DNA from: Anaerolineales bacterium
GTDB taxonomy: Bacteria > Chloroflexota > Anaerolineae > Anaerolineales > Villigracilaceae
NCBI GenBank assembly: GCA_016927315.1
Contig: JAFGMV010000029.1
Coordinates: 1 to 51,151, forward strand
DNA: 51,151 bases
Direction of reading: 5' to 3'
Shown here: positions 7,925 to 15,904 of the stretch, one piece after another
How positions within the stretch are numbered: the stretch's first letter is position 1
How the letters are laid out: each line of letters opens with the position of its first letter
Translations under genes and position numbers: made by a program
Notes under the pieces: model-generated
Told to the model about the DNA's origin: nothing
The model's database searches: none
Seen by the model: the letters and a program-made list of their open reading frames with translations, nothing else

Positions 7925-9190
7925 TTAATATACGTCAAAAGCCCACAAACCGTCGCGCATGACCGGTTCGACGGTTCCATCTTCGGTGATGCCGTCGATG
8001 TCCATTTCGTTCGATCCGATCATAAAGTCGATATGGATCAGGCTGTTGTTCCCGCCGTGCTCCGCGAATTCTTCCTTAGACAGGCTGTCGCCGCCTTTCA
8101 ATGTGAAGGGATAGGCTTTCCCAATAGCCAGGTGGCAGGCGGCATTCTCATCGATCAGCGGATTGTAAAACAGGTGCCCGCGTTGGGCGATCGGGGAATT
8201 GTGCGGTACCAGGGCAGCTTCACCCAGGCGGGCAGCCCCTTCATCGGTGTCGATCAGGTTTTGCAGGACTTTTTCTCCCTTTTTTGCATTTACCTTGACC
8301 ACCCGCCCGTTCTCAAAGGTCAGGCTGAAGTCCTCGATCGTGATCCCGCCATAAGGCAGCGGCAGAGTGGCGCGTACGATCCCCTCCGCCTGTTCCCTGT
8401 GAGGCAGGGTAAAAATCTCTTCGGTGGGCAGGTTAGCCACGAAATCGATACCGTTCTTGGCAAGATCTCGGGCGCTGCCCCACAGGTGCCCTTTGGGCAG
8501 GCCCACGGTCAGGTCGGTGCCTGGCGCCTGGTAATGGAATTTGGCATACTGTTTGGCTTCCAGGTATTGGCTGCGGCTTTCCAGTTCCTTGATATGCGCC
8601 TCCCAGGCTGCCCCCGGATCGGGCTGGTCGACGCGTGTGATCTGGAAGATGGCCTGCCAGAGATTCTCGTAAGCCTCTTCCGGGCTGGCCAGCGGGAACA
8701 CCCTTGGGGCCCAATCGGGTGAGGAAGCAGAAGTTACACACCAGTTTACGGTATTACTGCCGGTCTTCTCCAGAATGGGATTGACCGCTTCCCAGTAGGC
8801 TGCCTGCGCTTTCGACAGCAGGTCGGGGTCGATGTTACCCAACAGGTCCGGGTTGTTAGAGCGGATGGTCAGCACTGCCCCGCCGCTTTCGATGATATCC
8901 ATGATCCCTTTGACCTGCCAGGAGGGATACCGGGCAATTACTTTTTCGGAAGCGTTTTCGTAGCGCAGCAGGTTGATGGCTTCATCTCCCCAGAACACCT
9001 CAACGTCTTCGGCCCCAGCCTGGAAGGCGCTGCAGGTGATCTCCCGCACCAGGGGTGCGGCGTGCAGCTGCACTCCGGCTGTGGACAGGTTTATGATGGC
9101 CAGGCGCTGGCCCTTACCGAGGTTCAGGCCGACATGGATGATCAGGTCGGCATATTTCTTCAGGTTTTCAGAAAATTCAGAGGCAAGCAT
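7925..9190 (-). CDS. M29 family aminopeptidase
   Basis: This 421-residue protein is a thermophilic-type M29 metallo-aminopeptidase (AmpS/PepS/aminopeptidase T group), a cytoplasmic enzyme that removes N-terminal residues from peptides with two metal ions. Family landmarks visible are the N-terminal YADLIIHVGLNLGKGQRL, the ligand region GEAALVPHNSPIAQRG, the FYNPLIDENAACHLAIGKAY segment and the C-terminal IHIDFMIGSNEMDIDG. Length and collinearity are normal. The ATG has AAGGAG upstream. A TG-n-TATACT extended -10 box lies at 9232-9237 on the minus strand. It probably forms a unit with the DUF4342 gene 80 nt downstream. Confidence 0.92.
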   Translation of the reverse strand: MLASEFSENLKKYADLIIHVGLNLGKGQRLAIINLSTAGVQLHAAPLVREITCSAFQAGAEDVEVFWGDEAINLLRYENASEKVIARYPSWQVKGIMDIIESGGAVLTIRSNNPDLLGNIDPDLLSKAQAAYWEAVNPILEKTGSNTVNWCVTSASSPDWAPRVFPLASPEEAYENLWQAIFQITRVDQPDPGAAWEAHIKELESRSQYLEAKQYAKFHYQAPGTDLTVGLPKGHLWGSARDLAKNGIDFVANLPTEEIFTLPHREQAEGIVRATLPLPYGGITIEDFSLTFENGRVVKVNAKKGEKVLQNLIDTDEGAARLGEAALVPHNSPIAQRGHLFYNPLIDENAACHLAIGKAYPFTLKGGDSLSKEEFAEHGGNNSLIHIDFMIGSNEMDIDGITEDGTVEPVMRDGLWAFDVY

Positions 9191-9511
9191 TGTCTCTCCT
9201 TGGTGGAAGGAATAGGTAGTCAGGCATGTTTAGTATAGCAAAAAGGCACACTTCCTGGTATATCCCTGTGGGTTCACAAACTGGTCTTTAGAAAGGGAAG
9301 CGCTGATCACGAAGGGCACGAAAAATGGGGAGAGCACGGATTACGTATTGTATTTTCGTGTAACTCGTTCAATGGTGATATTCATGATGATTTTATATGC
9401 CTGCAACCTGCAGGGCGCATGATGTCAGGCTTTCTTGAATACCCACCACTTTTCAGCGTTGTTCGGGTCAGGTGAGGGGGGGCGAATCAGGTTGAGTTCC
9501 GACCGGGAATA
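9191..9511. other. Gap upstream of the M29 aminopeptidase gene
   Basis: Apart from the extended -10 box for the M29 gene (9232-9237, minus strand) no gene, hairpin with a T-tract or repeat seen elsewhere in the window was recognised. The stretch at 9300-9380 repeats short words such as CACGAA but not in a regular pattern. Confidence 0.5.
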
Positions 9512-10291
9512 CTACAGTTCAAGCCGGGCGACAAACTTCTCGGCATTGATAAGAATGTCGTCCTCGCCAACCTGGTCGAAGGGGTTTTCCAGGTGGCTCT
9601 GGATATTATCCAGGCTGACCAACACCATGGCAAAGAGAACCGGCATTACATAAACCAGCGTAACATTGGAATAGTCTGCTACCAGACTGGCAAAGTAGGG
9701 GCCATATACAATTGGCAGGATGGTAACAAAGAAATCGCTGAATGCTGCCAGTGTCCGGGGGGTACGGTACTGGTAAATGTGTTTGACATCTTCAAAGGCG
9801 AGCAGCATTTTGCTGAGGAATTGGTTACAGCGCGATACCTCCCCTGAGGACAAGCCGTTTTGTCTCAGGTCATTTTTGATGAAGATAGACAGTTTCGAGA
9901 ATACTTTGTATATCTCTTCTTCGTTTGCCGGCATATTCTTTAGTGATTCGGTAAACATTTTCCTGCAACCTGCCAGTACTTCCCCCAGCAGCGTCTTCAC
10001 GTTTTCCAGTGCTTCCAGGTTGGCCGGTTCAAGCCAGTCACGGGTGGCGAAATAAAGTGCACGACCGTGTGACTTGATCGAGCTGTATTTCGTCAGCGCA
10101 TCTTCCCGGCGTTTGTAAGCCCCGCTGATTGAGAAAACAATGGGAAATACAACCGCAGTTGCAATCAGTGTCAGGGGGAAATCCGCCGTAATATCGAAAG
10201 TGATGCACAAATACGTGGATATGATTGCCAGACCTGTAATTATCAATGTTTTCAGGTTCAGGATGATAAGTAGTTGTTTCAGGCTGTTCAT
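9512..10291 (-). CDS. Bestrophin-like membrane protein
   Basis: This 259-residue protein has two hydrophobic helices near the N-terminus (about 8-30 and 36-56) and two more at about 183-202 and 208-228, with a long helical soluble part between. The C-terminal segment SHLENPFDQVGEDDI resembles the PFG-D-ND signature of bestrophin-type anion channels, and YRTPRTLAAFSDFF fits the cytoplasmic/helix-3 transition, so a bestrophin-like ion channel is proposed; other four-helix membrane families remain possible. The start has an excellent GGAGGAAA site. It lies 320 nt upstream of the M29 gene on the same strand, with no clear link. Confidence 0.5.
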   Translation of the reverse strand: MNSLKQLLIILNLKTLIITGLAIISTYLCITFDITADFPLTLIATAVVFPIVFSISGAYKRREDALTKYSSIKSHGRALYFATRDWLEPANLEALENVKTLLGEVLAGCRKMFTESLKNMPANEEEIYKVFSKLSIFIKNDLRQNGLSSGEVSRCNQFLSKMLLAFEDVKHIYQYRTPRTLAAFSDFFVTILPIVYGPYFASLVADYSNVTLVYVMPVLFAMVLVSLDNIQSHLENPFDQVGEDDILINAEKFVARLEL

Positions 10292-10471
10292 GGTTTCCTC
10301 CGATCATTCGAGTATTGTTTGGGCATCATTATTATACTGATGGCTGCCTGTTCAGGGCAAATGTACCGCTGGCGGCGGCGAAAGCATATTCCATGCGGAG
10401 GATTAACTTTTCCGGTTTGGATGTGTTATATACTTTAGTAGGTCCTCAACCCGAGATCCAAGGAGACTGTC

Positions 10472-11602
10472 ATGGTAACCATTGAGAAAGTCGATACCAC
10501 CAATAAAAAAGAAGTCAAACGTTTTGTTCAGTTCCTGTACCATCACTACAAGGATTGTCCGCAGTGGGTCCCGCCGTTGTTTGTAGATGCCTACCTGCCG
10601 CTGAACCGGCAGAAGCACCCGTTTTTTGAACATTCAGAAGCTGACTTTTTCATCGCCGCACGCAATGGTGAGATGGTCGGGCGCATTGCCGCCCTGGAAA
10701 ATAAACCTTTCAATGACTGGCACAAAACGAAGAAAGGCTCCTTTTATTATTTTGAAACCATTGCTGATCAGGAAGTTGCGGATGCATTGATGGGAGCTGT
10801 GGTCGACTGGTCTCAAAAACGCGGACTTGATACCATTGTCGGGCCGAAAGGCCTTTCTCCATTCGATGGGTACGGGATCCTGGTGGATGGGTATGAACAC
10901 CGCCAGATGATGTCTATGACCAACTATAATTTTGATTACTATCCTCGCTTCCTGGAGAAGATGGGCTTCGAGAAGGAAGTCGATTTTGTCTCCTGTTACC
11001 TGCCGGCAGAAGCCTTTCGTATCCCTGAGCGTGTCGAGCGCATTGCAGAAAGGGTAATGACGCGCGGCAACCTGAAGATCAAAAAATTCAAGAATAAACG
11101 TGACTTGGTGCAGTGGGCACAGCGCATCGGACAGACCTATAACGACACATTTATAAATAACTGGGAGTATTATCCCTTTACACAGGGCGATATCGACTAT
11201 GCCGTCCAGAATGTGTTCATGGTTGCCGACCACCGCCTGATCAAGATCATTATGCATGAAGATGATATCGTCGGTTTTCTGTTTGGTTTCCCGGATGTCT
11301 CGGCGGCTCTGATGCGGGCGCGCGGCAGGTTGAACCCGCTCAGCATCCTGGACCTGGTGATTGAGATGAGACGCACCAAAACGATATCCGGAAACGGTAT
11401 GGGAGTTCTGCCGGTTTTTCAGGGTACCGGGGGGAATGCCCTGCTTTACTATGAAATGGGTAGAACCATCTTCGAATTCAACCAGTTTGAGCATGTTGAG
11501 ATGACCCAGGTGGCTGAAACGACCCGCCAGATGCGGGCAGACCTGAAGAACCTGCATGGGGTCGAGTACAAAAACCACCGGGTGTACCGGAAATCGATCT
11601 GA
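10472..11602 (+). CDS. GNAT-like acyltransferase (YghO-type)
   Basis: This 376-residue cytoplasmic protein resembles the YghO-like group, with two halves of GNAT-type fold. Recognisable parts are the N-terminal FVQFLYHHYKDCPQWVPPL, the central VGPKGLSPFDGYGILVDGYE and a C-terminal half ending VEMTQVAETTRQMRADLKNL, typical of the second GNAT half. The acyl acceptor is unknown; relatives sit in lipid or capsule contexts, which is not the case here. An AAGGAGAC ribosome site precedes the ATG. The gene is monocistronic, ended by a strong hairpin just 6 nt after the stop. Confidence 0.75.
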   Translation: MVTIEKVDTTNKKEVKRFVQFLYHHYKDCPQWVPPLFVDAYLPLNRQKHPFFEHSEADFFIAARNGEMVGRIAALENKPFNDWHKTKKGSFYYFETIADQEVADALMGAVVDWSQKRGLDTIVGPKGLSPFDGYGILVDGYEHRQMMSMTNYNFDYYPRFLEKMGFEKEVDFVSCYLPAEAFRIPERVERIAERVMTRGNLKIKKFKNKRDLVQWAQRIGQTYNDTFINNWEYYPFTQGDIDYAVQNVFMVADHRLIKIIMHEDDIVGFLFGFPDVSAALMRARGRLNPLSILDLVIEMRRTKTISGNGMGVLPVFQGTGGNALLYYEMGRTIFEFNQFEHVEMTQVAETTRQMRADLKNLHGVEYKNHRVYRKSI

Positions 11603-11608
11603 GCATTC

Positions 11609-11653
11609 GTGAAGGAACAGGCCGGATTTCCAGGCCTATTCCTTCACGCTCTT
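11609..11653 (+). terminator. Intrinsic terminator after GNAT-like gene
   Basis: Arms 11609-11623 and 11633-11647 form a 15-bp stem with one mismatch and a 9-nt loop, followed by a T-rich stretch (GCTCTTTTCC). Confidence 0.8.
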
Positions 11654-11673
11654 TTCCAATCTTTCCCAAATAT

Positions 11674-11990
11674 CTACATTTTGAATTTCACCGCACCGGT
11701 GATGCGGACTGTCTGGCTGTCTCCCCGGCGGCGGACCGACAAGACTACATGAAAATGGCTGACAGGGTAAGTTTCTTGGTCATACCTGGGGCTTTCAACA
11801 ATCCAACCTGGACCCAAGTCCCTTGCCAGATCTATTACTGACCCGCCGGCAGGGCATACAGGTTGGTCTGCACAAGGCTCAAAGGTTTGCTGCGCCCGCA
11901 CAGCAGTGTGATTTCGATCACCGGCAGGTAGAATGCAGCCGAGACGTACAACAGCAGGGCGGTGAGAAGCTGTTGGTTAACGGGGGCCAT
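11674..11990 (-). pseudogene. Possible frameshifted small membrane protein gene
   Basis: On the minus strand an ATG at 11990 opens a 51-codon frame with a hydrophobic stretch (TALLLYVSAAFYLPVIEITLL) that stops at 11835. A second overlapping frame runs to 11674 and encodes a plausible soluble end (PVSHFHVVLSVRRRGDSQTV). Joined by one frameshift near 11840-11860 they would give a protein of about 105 residues with one membrane helix. There is no clear ribosome site and I do not recognise the family. The rest of the 11603-12105 gap holds only the terminator and the leader of the next gene. Confidence 0.25.
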
Positions 11991-12105
11991 AGGATTTGGT
12001 ACAAACATATTCGAAAGTGATCTATAAAAAGACCAGATGGGGTATGATTAGGATAAGTCGAAAGTGCCGTGACCAGGGATGATCACCAAAGGATGCAGGA
12101 CTGTT

Positions 12106-14877
12106 ATGCGGTATGAATTTCATATCTCACGGAAGTCCCGGAAGAAGTATCGATTTGATGCTTCGCTGTTTGCCCTTGATGGGTCTGTCCTGCTGGCGGA
12201 TTATGCCGCGGCACGCAGTTTTGCGGCAAAGATGTCGACCGGCCGGGCGCAGCCTGTACCGGCTTCTGATATCAATGCGATGGGATTGATCGACGAAAGT
12301 CTGCATTTCTTGATCCGCAGTTATGAGCGCCATAATCCTGGCGTGATCTCCCGTTCCCTGGATAACCTCTCGGGCGCTTTGGGGAGTACCCCTGTTGAGA
12401 AAGTGCTGCTTACATTTACCAGAGAATTCCCGCCTTCTGCGGTATTCGATGGACAGGCCAAGCCGGTGGAGTATTTACACGGCCACACCGCCGGCGCCTC
12501 CCACCGGGTGGCCACCTTAGAAGAAATCCTATTACTGCATGTCACTCATCTGAACCCGGCTGTAAAACCCTACCAGGAACTGTTTGATGTCTCACCCCTG
12601 CGGCAGAAAACGATTTATGATCGTTTTGTCCGGCAGATGGAGTCTCTCTTTGAGATGGAGCCCGGATTCGGCCCGGGCGGCGAGACGCTCCTGCAGCTGC
12701 TGCGGGCGCCTGTCCTGGCGTCCCCGAATTCCCTCAACGGGCAGTTGGAATATATCTTGAGACGCTGGGGGGATATATTGGGAGAAGCCTTTTATCACCG
12801 ACTGCTGCGCGGGTTGGATTTTATCCAGGAGGATATGATTCGGCAGTCTGTTCCCGCCGGCCGCGTGGAAGTCCAATTGCCTGTATTCCAGAACACGGAA
12901 TGGGAATATGAACGCTTCAGCAAAGATTGGGACTGGATGCCCCGCCTGGTCTTGATGGCCAAGAACACCTATGTCTGGCTTGATCAGCTTTCGAAGAAGT
13001 ATCAAAGACATATTCACCGTCTTGACCATATTCCCAATGAAGAATTGGACGAACTGGCAGGTTGGGGGATTACCGGTCTGTGGTTGATCGGATTATGGGA
13101 GCGCAGCCAGGCCTCCCAACGAATCAAGCATTGGATGGGAAATCCGGATGCGGTTGCCTCGGCCTATTCCCTGTATGATTATGTGGTCGCAAGCGACCTG
13201 GGAGGGGACGATGCCTATTACAACCTGCGTTCCCGGGCCTGGGCACACGGCATCCGCCTGGCGGCTGATATGGTTCCGAACCATATGGGGATTGATTCAA
13301 AGTGGGTGATTGAGCATCCAGACTGGTTCCTCCAGCTTTCTTACCCGCCGTTTCCAAATTACACCTTCAACAGTGGGGACTTGTCCGAAAATGAACATGT
13401 CGGGATCATTTTGGAGGATCATTATTATGAAAAGTCGGATGCGGCGGTCGTATTTAAGCGATATGAACGCTTTACAGGTGAAACACGCTATCTTTACCAT
13501 GGTAATGACGGGACCTCCATGCCCTGGAATGATACTGCCCAGCTCGATTACCTGAAACCGGAAGTGCGCGAAGCGGTTATTCAGGCCATCCTGGAGGTGG
13601 CCCGGCGCTTTCCGATCATCCGTTTCGATGCCGCCATGACCCTGGCCAAGAAGCATATCCAGCGCCTGTGGTTCCCTGAACCGGGCGCGGGTGGGGCGAT
13701 CCCGTCTCGTTCTGAGCACGGCCTGACCCAGGCCGAATTTGAAGCGCGTATCCCGAATGAGTTCTGGCGTGAAGTCGTCGACCGGGTAGCGGCCGAAGTG
13801 CCCGATACTCTGCTCCTGGCAGAGGCCTTTTGGATGATGGAAGGGTATTTTGTGCGCACCCTGGGAATGCACCGGGTCTATAACTCGGCCTTCATGCATA
13901 TGCTCAGGGATGAAGACAATGCCAAATATCGACAGGTGATGAAGCAAACCCTGGAATTTGACCCGCAAATATTGAAGCGCTACGTCAATTTCATGAACAA
14001 CCCGGATGAAGAGACCGCCGCAGACCAGTTCGGGACCACGGAGAAGTATTTTGGGGTTTGTACGCTGATGTCGACGCTGCCCGGTCTGCCGATGTTTGGC
14101 CACGGGCAGTTTGAAGGGTTCCGTGAGAAGTACGGGATGGAATTTAGCCGGGCGCAGTGGGATGAACGTGTCGATGAAGGCTTGCTGCGCGGCCATGAAT
14201 ACCTCATCTTTCCACTCCTGCACCGTCGTTATCTGTTTGCTGAAGTCGATCACTTCCTGCTTTTCGACTTCTTCACACCGGATGGGTATGTAAACGAAGA
14301 TGTTTTTGCTTATTCCAACCTGTATGGGGACCAGCGCGGGCTGGTGATCTATCACAATAAGCATGCCCATACACGCGGTTGGGTCAGGAACTCGGCGGCC
14401 TATATGGATAAGGGGCAGGGGGAACTGGTCCAACGCAGCCTGGCGGAGGGACTGGCGCTGCCAAAGGATGGCTATGTTATCTTCAGGGATTTTGCCAGCG
14501 GGCAGGAATTCATCCGTTCATGTGGGGGCATTTGGGAAGAAGGCTTGTTCGTTATGTTGGGCGAGTACCAAAGCCAGGTGTTTCTGGATTGGCGTTTCGT
14601 GGATGGAGAGCAGTGGGAGCAGGTATTCTGGGAATTGAACGGCGCCGGTGTCGCCGGCATCGAAGAGAAATTCAATGCGATGTTCTCTTCGGAAGACGCG
14701 GTGGAAACGGTGAAAAAGACAAAACCCGCCAGGAAGAAGACAGGCAAGCGCAGCCACAGGAAGAATGAAGATACCGTCCCGATAACGGAAAAGGAAAAGA
14801 AGACCATCAAGAAGAAGGTTGTTGCAAAGAAGACGGAAAGCGGTAAAGGCAAAACAACAACCCGGAAGAGATCGTAG
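12106..14877 (+). CDS. GH13-like alpha-amylase family protein with lysine-rich tail
   Basis: This large protein (about 923 residues) has a roughly 300-residue N-terminal region of unknown fold, then a glycoside hydrolase 13 TIM barrel with the four usual regions: DMVPNH (388-393), IRFDAAMTLAKKH with nucleophile candidate D508, LLLAEAF with acid/base candidate E573, and NNPDEE (631-636). Family members hydrolyse or rearrange alpha-glucans. The last 60 residues are lysine-rich (KKTKPARKKTGKR, KKTIKKKVVAKK), like histone H1-type tails, and may bind a polyanion; this is unusual for an amylase. The start was chosen at the ATG preceded by GCAGGA; an upstream ATG at 12079 in the same frame is the alternative. 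No signal peptide, so glycogen-type intracellular substrates are likely. Confidence 0.82.
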   Translation: MRYEFHISRKSRKKYRFDASLFALDGSVLLADYAAARSFAAKMSTGRAQPVPASDINAMGLIDESLHFLIRSYERHNPGVISRSLDNLSGALGSTPVEKVLLTFTREFPPSAVFDGQAKPVEYLHGHTAGASHRVATLEEILLLHVTHLNPAVKPYQELFDVSPLRQKTIYDRFVRQMESLFEMEPGFGPGGETLLQLLRAPVLASPNSLNGQLEYILRRWGDILGEAFYHRLLRGLDFIQEDMIRQSVPAGRVEVQLPVFQNTEWEYERFSKDWDWMPRLVLMAKNTYVWLDQLSKKYQRHIHRLDHIPNEELDELAGWGITGLWLIGLWERSQASQRIKHWMGNPDAVASAYSLYDYVVASDLGGDDAYYNLRSRAWAHGIRLAADMVPNHMGIDSKWVIEHPDWFLQLSYPPFPNYTFNSGDLSENEHVGIILEDHYYEKSDAAVVFKRYERFTGETRYLYHGNDGTSMPWNDTAQLDYLKPEVREAVIQAILEVARRFPIIRFDAAMTLAKKHIQRLWFPEPGAGGAIPSRSEHGLTQAEFEARIPNEFWREVVDRVAAEVPDTLLLAEAFWMMEGYFVRTLGMHRVYNSAFMHMLRDEDNAKYRQVMKQTLEFDPQILKRYVNFMNNPDEETAADQFGTTEKYFGVCTLMSTLPGLPMFGHGQFEGFREKYGMEFSRAQWDERVDEGLLRGHEYLIFPLLHRRYLFAEVDHFLLFDFFTPDGYVNEDVFAYSNLYGDQRGLVIYHNKHAHTRGWVRNSAAYMDKGQGELVQRSLAEGLALPKDGYVIFRDFASGQEFIRSCGGIWEEGLFVMLGEYQSQVFLDWRFVDGEQWEQVFWELNGAGVAGIEEKFNAMFSSEDAVETVKKTKPARKKTGKRSHRKNEDTVPITEKEKKTIKKKVVAKKTESGKGKTTTRKRS

Positions 14878-14941
14878 GATCGTCGCTCCCTGGCTGTGTG
14901 AAGAATCAGGATTCCGGTCCTTTTCCGAAAAGAAACTTGAT

Positions 14942-15310
14942 TCAGGGGGTCCCTGACTGATCGGATTTCTTCTTAGCGAACCAGCCTGTCAGGAATAACA
15001 CACCGATTAGCATTGGTATGCCTCCAATCAGCAAGTATGCGCTCCAGTGCTGGCTTTTCGCCATGACCAGGTATAAGAACCCGGCGCCGACGAAAGCCAG
15101 TGTGCCGATCCATTCCCAGCGCCAGGCCAGCAGCAGGACAATGATCAGGACAATGGATGGCGTGAGGTGGATAATCAGCGCCAGCAGAGTTTCCCAAAAA
15201 CCATACCCTTCCCCAAACACATCGAACGCAAACAGGCTAAGAAAAATGATGAACAGGATGCCCAGGATGCGCGGCAGCCACCAGAGAGTGCGTTTTGTCA
15301 TCGTATTCAT
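14942..15310 (-). CDS. Small four-helix membrane protein (DUF7670-like)
   Basis: This 122-residue protein has four hydrophobic segments (about 9-27, 35-57, 63-80 and 86-106) and a short charged C-terminus (KKKSDQSG). It resembles the small DUF7670-type membrane proteins; function unknown. The ATG at 15310 is chosen because GGAGGG lies just upstream; an earlier in-frame ATG at 15343 lacks such a site. It is convergent with the GH13-like gene 65 nt away. Confidence 0.65.
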   Translation of the reverse strand: MNTMTKRTLWWLPRILGILFIIFLSLFAFDVFGEGYGFWETLLALIIHLTPSIVLIIVLLLAWRWEWIGTLAFVGAGFLYLVMAKSQHWSAYLLIGGIPMLIGVLFLTGWFAKKKSDQSGTP

Positions 15311-15466
15311 GATACCCTCCAGCGTTAATGATAACATAAACAAAGACTACTTAACGCGCCCCCTGGAAGCAGTTCCCTGACCTGTTGGTATCCGGTTTGT
15401 TTATCGATTCTCCTCTGGAACGCCCCTGTACAGCCTGGATTTATTACTTCAGAGATATCAAAAACC

Positions 15467-15567
15467 GTGACAGTTCTCAACCAGAACAGCCACAGGTTTT
15501 AACCAAAACAGTCACAGATCGCGATCAAAAGTGTCACAGGTTTCATCCAAAAGTGTGACACTTTTGG
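15467..15567. repeat. 22-bp tandem array resembling IS21-family ends
   Basis: Four adjacent 22-bp units (15473-15494, 15495-15516, 15517-15538, 15539-15560) each end in a version of GTCACA, with another GTGACA just before (15467-15472). The last unit enters a perfect palindrome, CCAAAAGTG (15547-15555) and CACTTTTGG (15559-15567). On the minus strand the units read TGTGACACTTTTGATCGCG and variants, which is reminiscent of multi-repeat ends of IS21-family elements. No istA/istB gene is in the window. The rest of the gap 15311-15904 shows nothing recognisable before the -10 box at 15893. Confidence 0.7.
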
Positions 15568-15892
15568 TCGCGAGATGCTACAGTAATGCGGTTGAACTGT
15601 GCTGGTGCATCACACGGGGGATGGTTGTTTTCTTGCCAGAGCGGTTGAGATACGGCGGCCTGCGCGGGTGCACATCCTCCGGGCTGCCCGAAGGTTCTCT
15701 GCCAGGCTAAATCCTCGGCAGCCCAGCCTTTGACATTGTCCCTCGCTATCCCATGGGGATCAGGGAGATACCTAAATCTACAAAATTTCTATGTACCCCT
15801 GTGTGACCGGTAAAGGCATCGAGAAGTTCGCAGACCGCCAGGAAAAAGAATTTGTTCTGATTTCAAAGAAAAAGTTGGACGGCATTCAAGTA

Positions 15893-15898
15893 TATAAT
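15893..15898 (+). promoter_or_regulatory. -10 box six nt before a start codon
   Basis: TATAAT ends 6 nt before the ATG at 15905 and no Shine-Dalgarno sequence is present between, so the message is probably leaderless. No good -35 at 17 nt was seen. Confidence 0.5.
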
Positions 15899-15904
15899 AG
15901 CCCT

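Noticed and set aside
13297..14433. Minus-strand frame of 378 codons in the GH13-like gene
   Set aside because: Antisense of the catalytic barrel with all GH13 regions on the plus strand; no domain seen.
15467..15567. CRISPR array
   Set aside because: The units are directly adjacent without spacers and vary along the unit; there are no cas genes.
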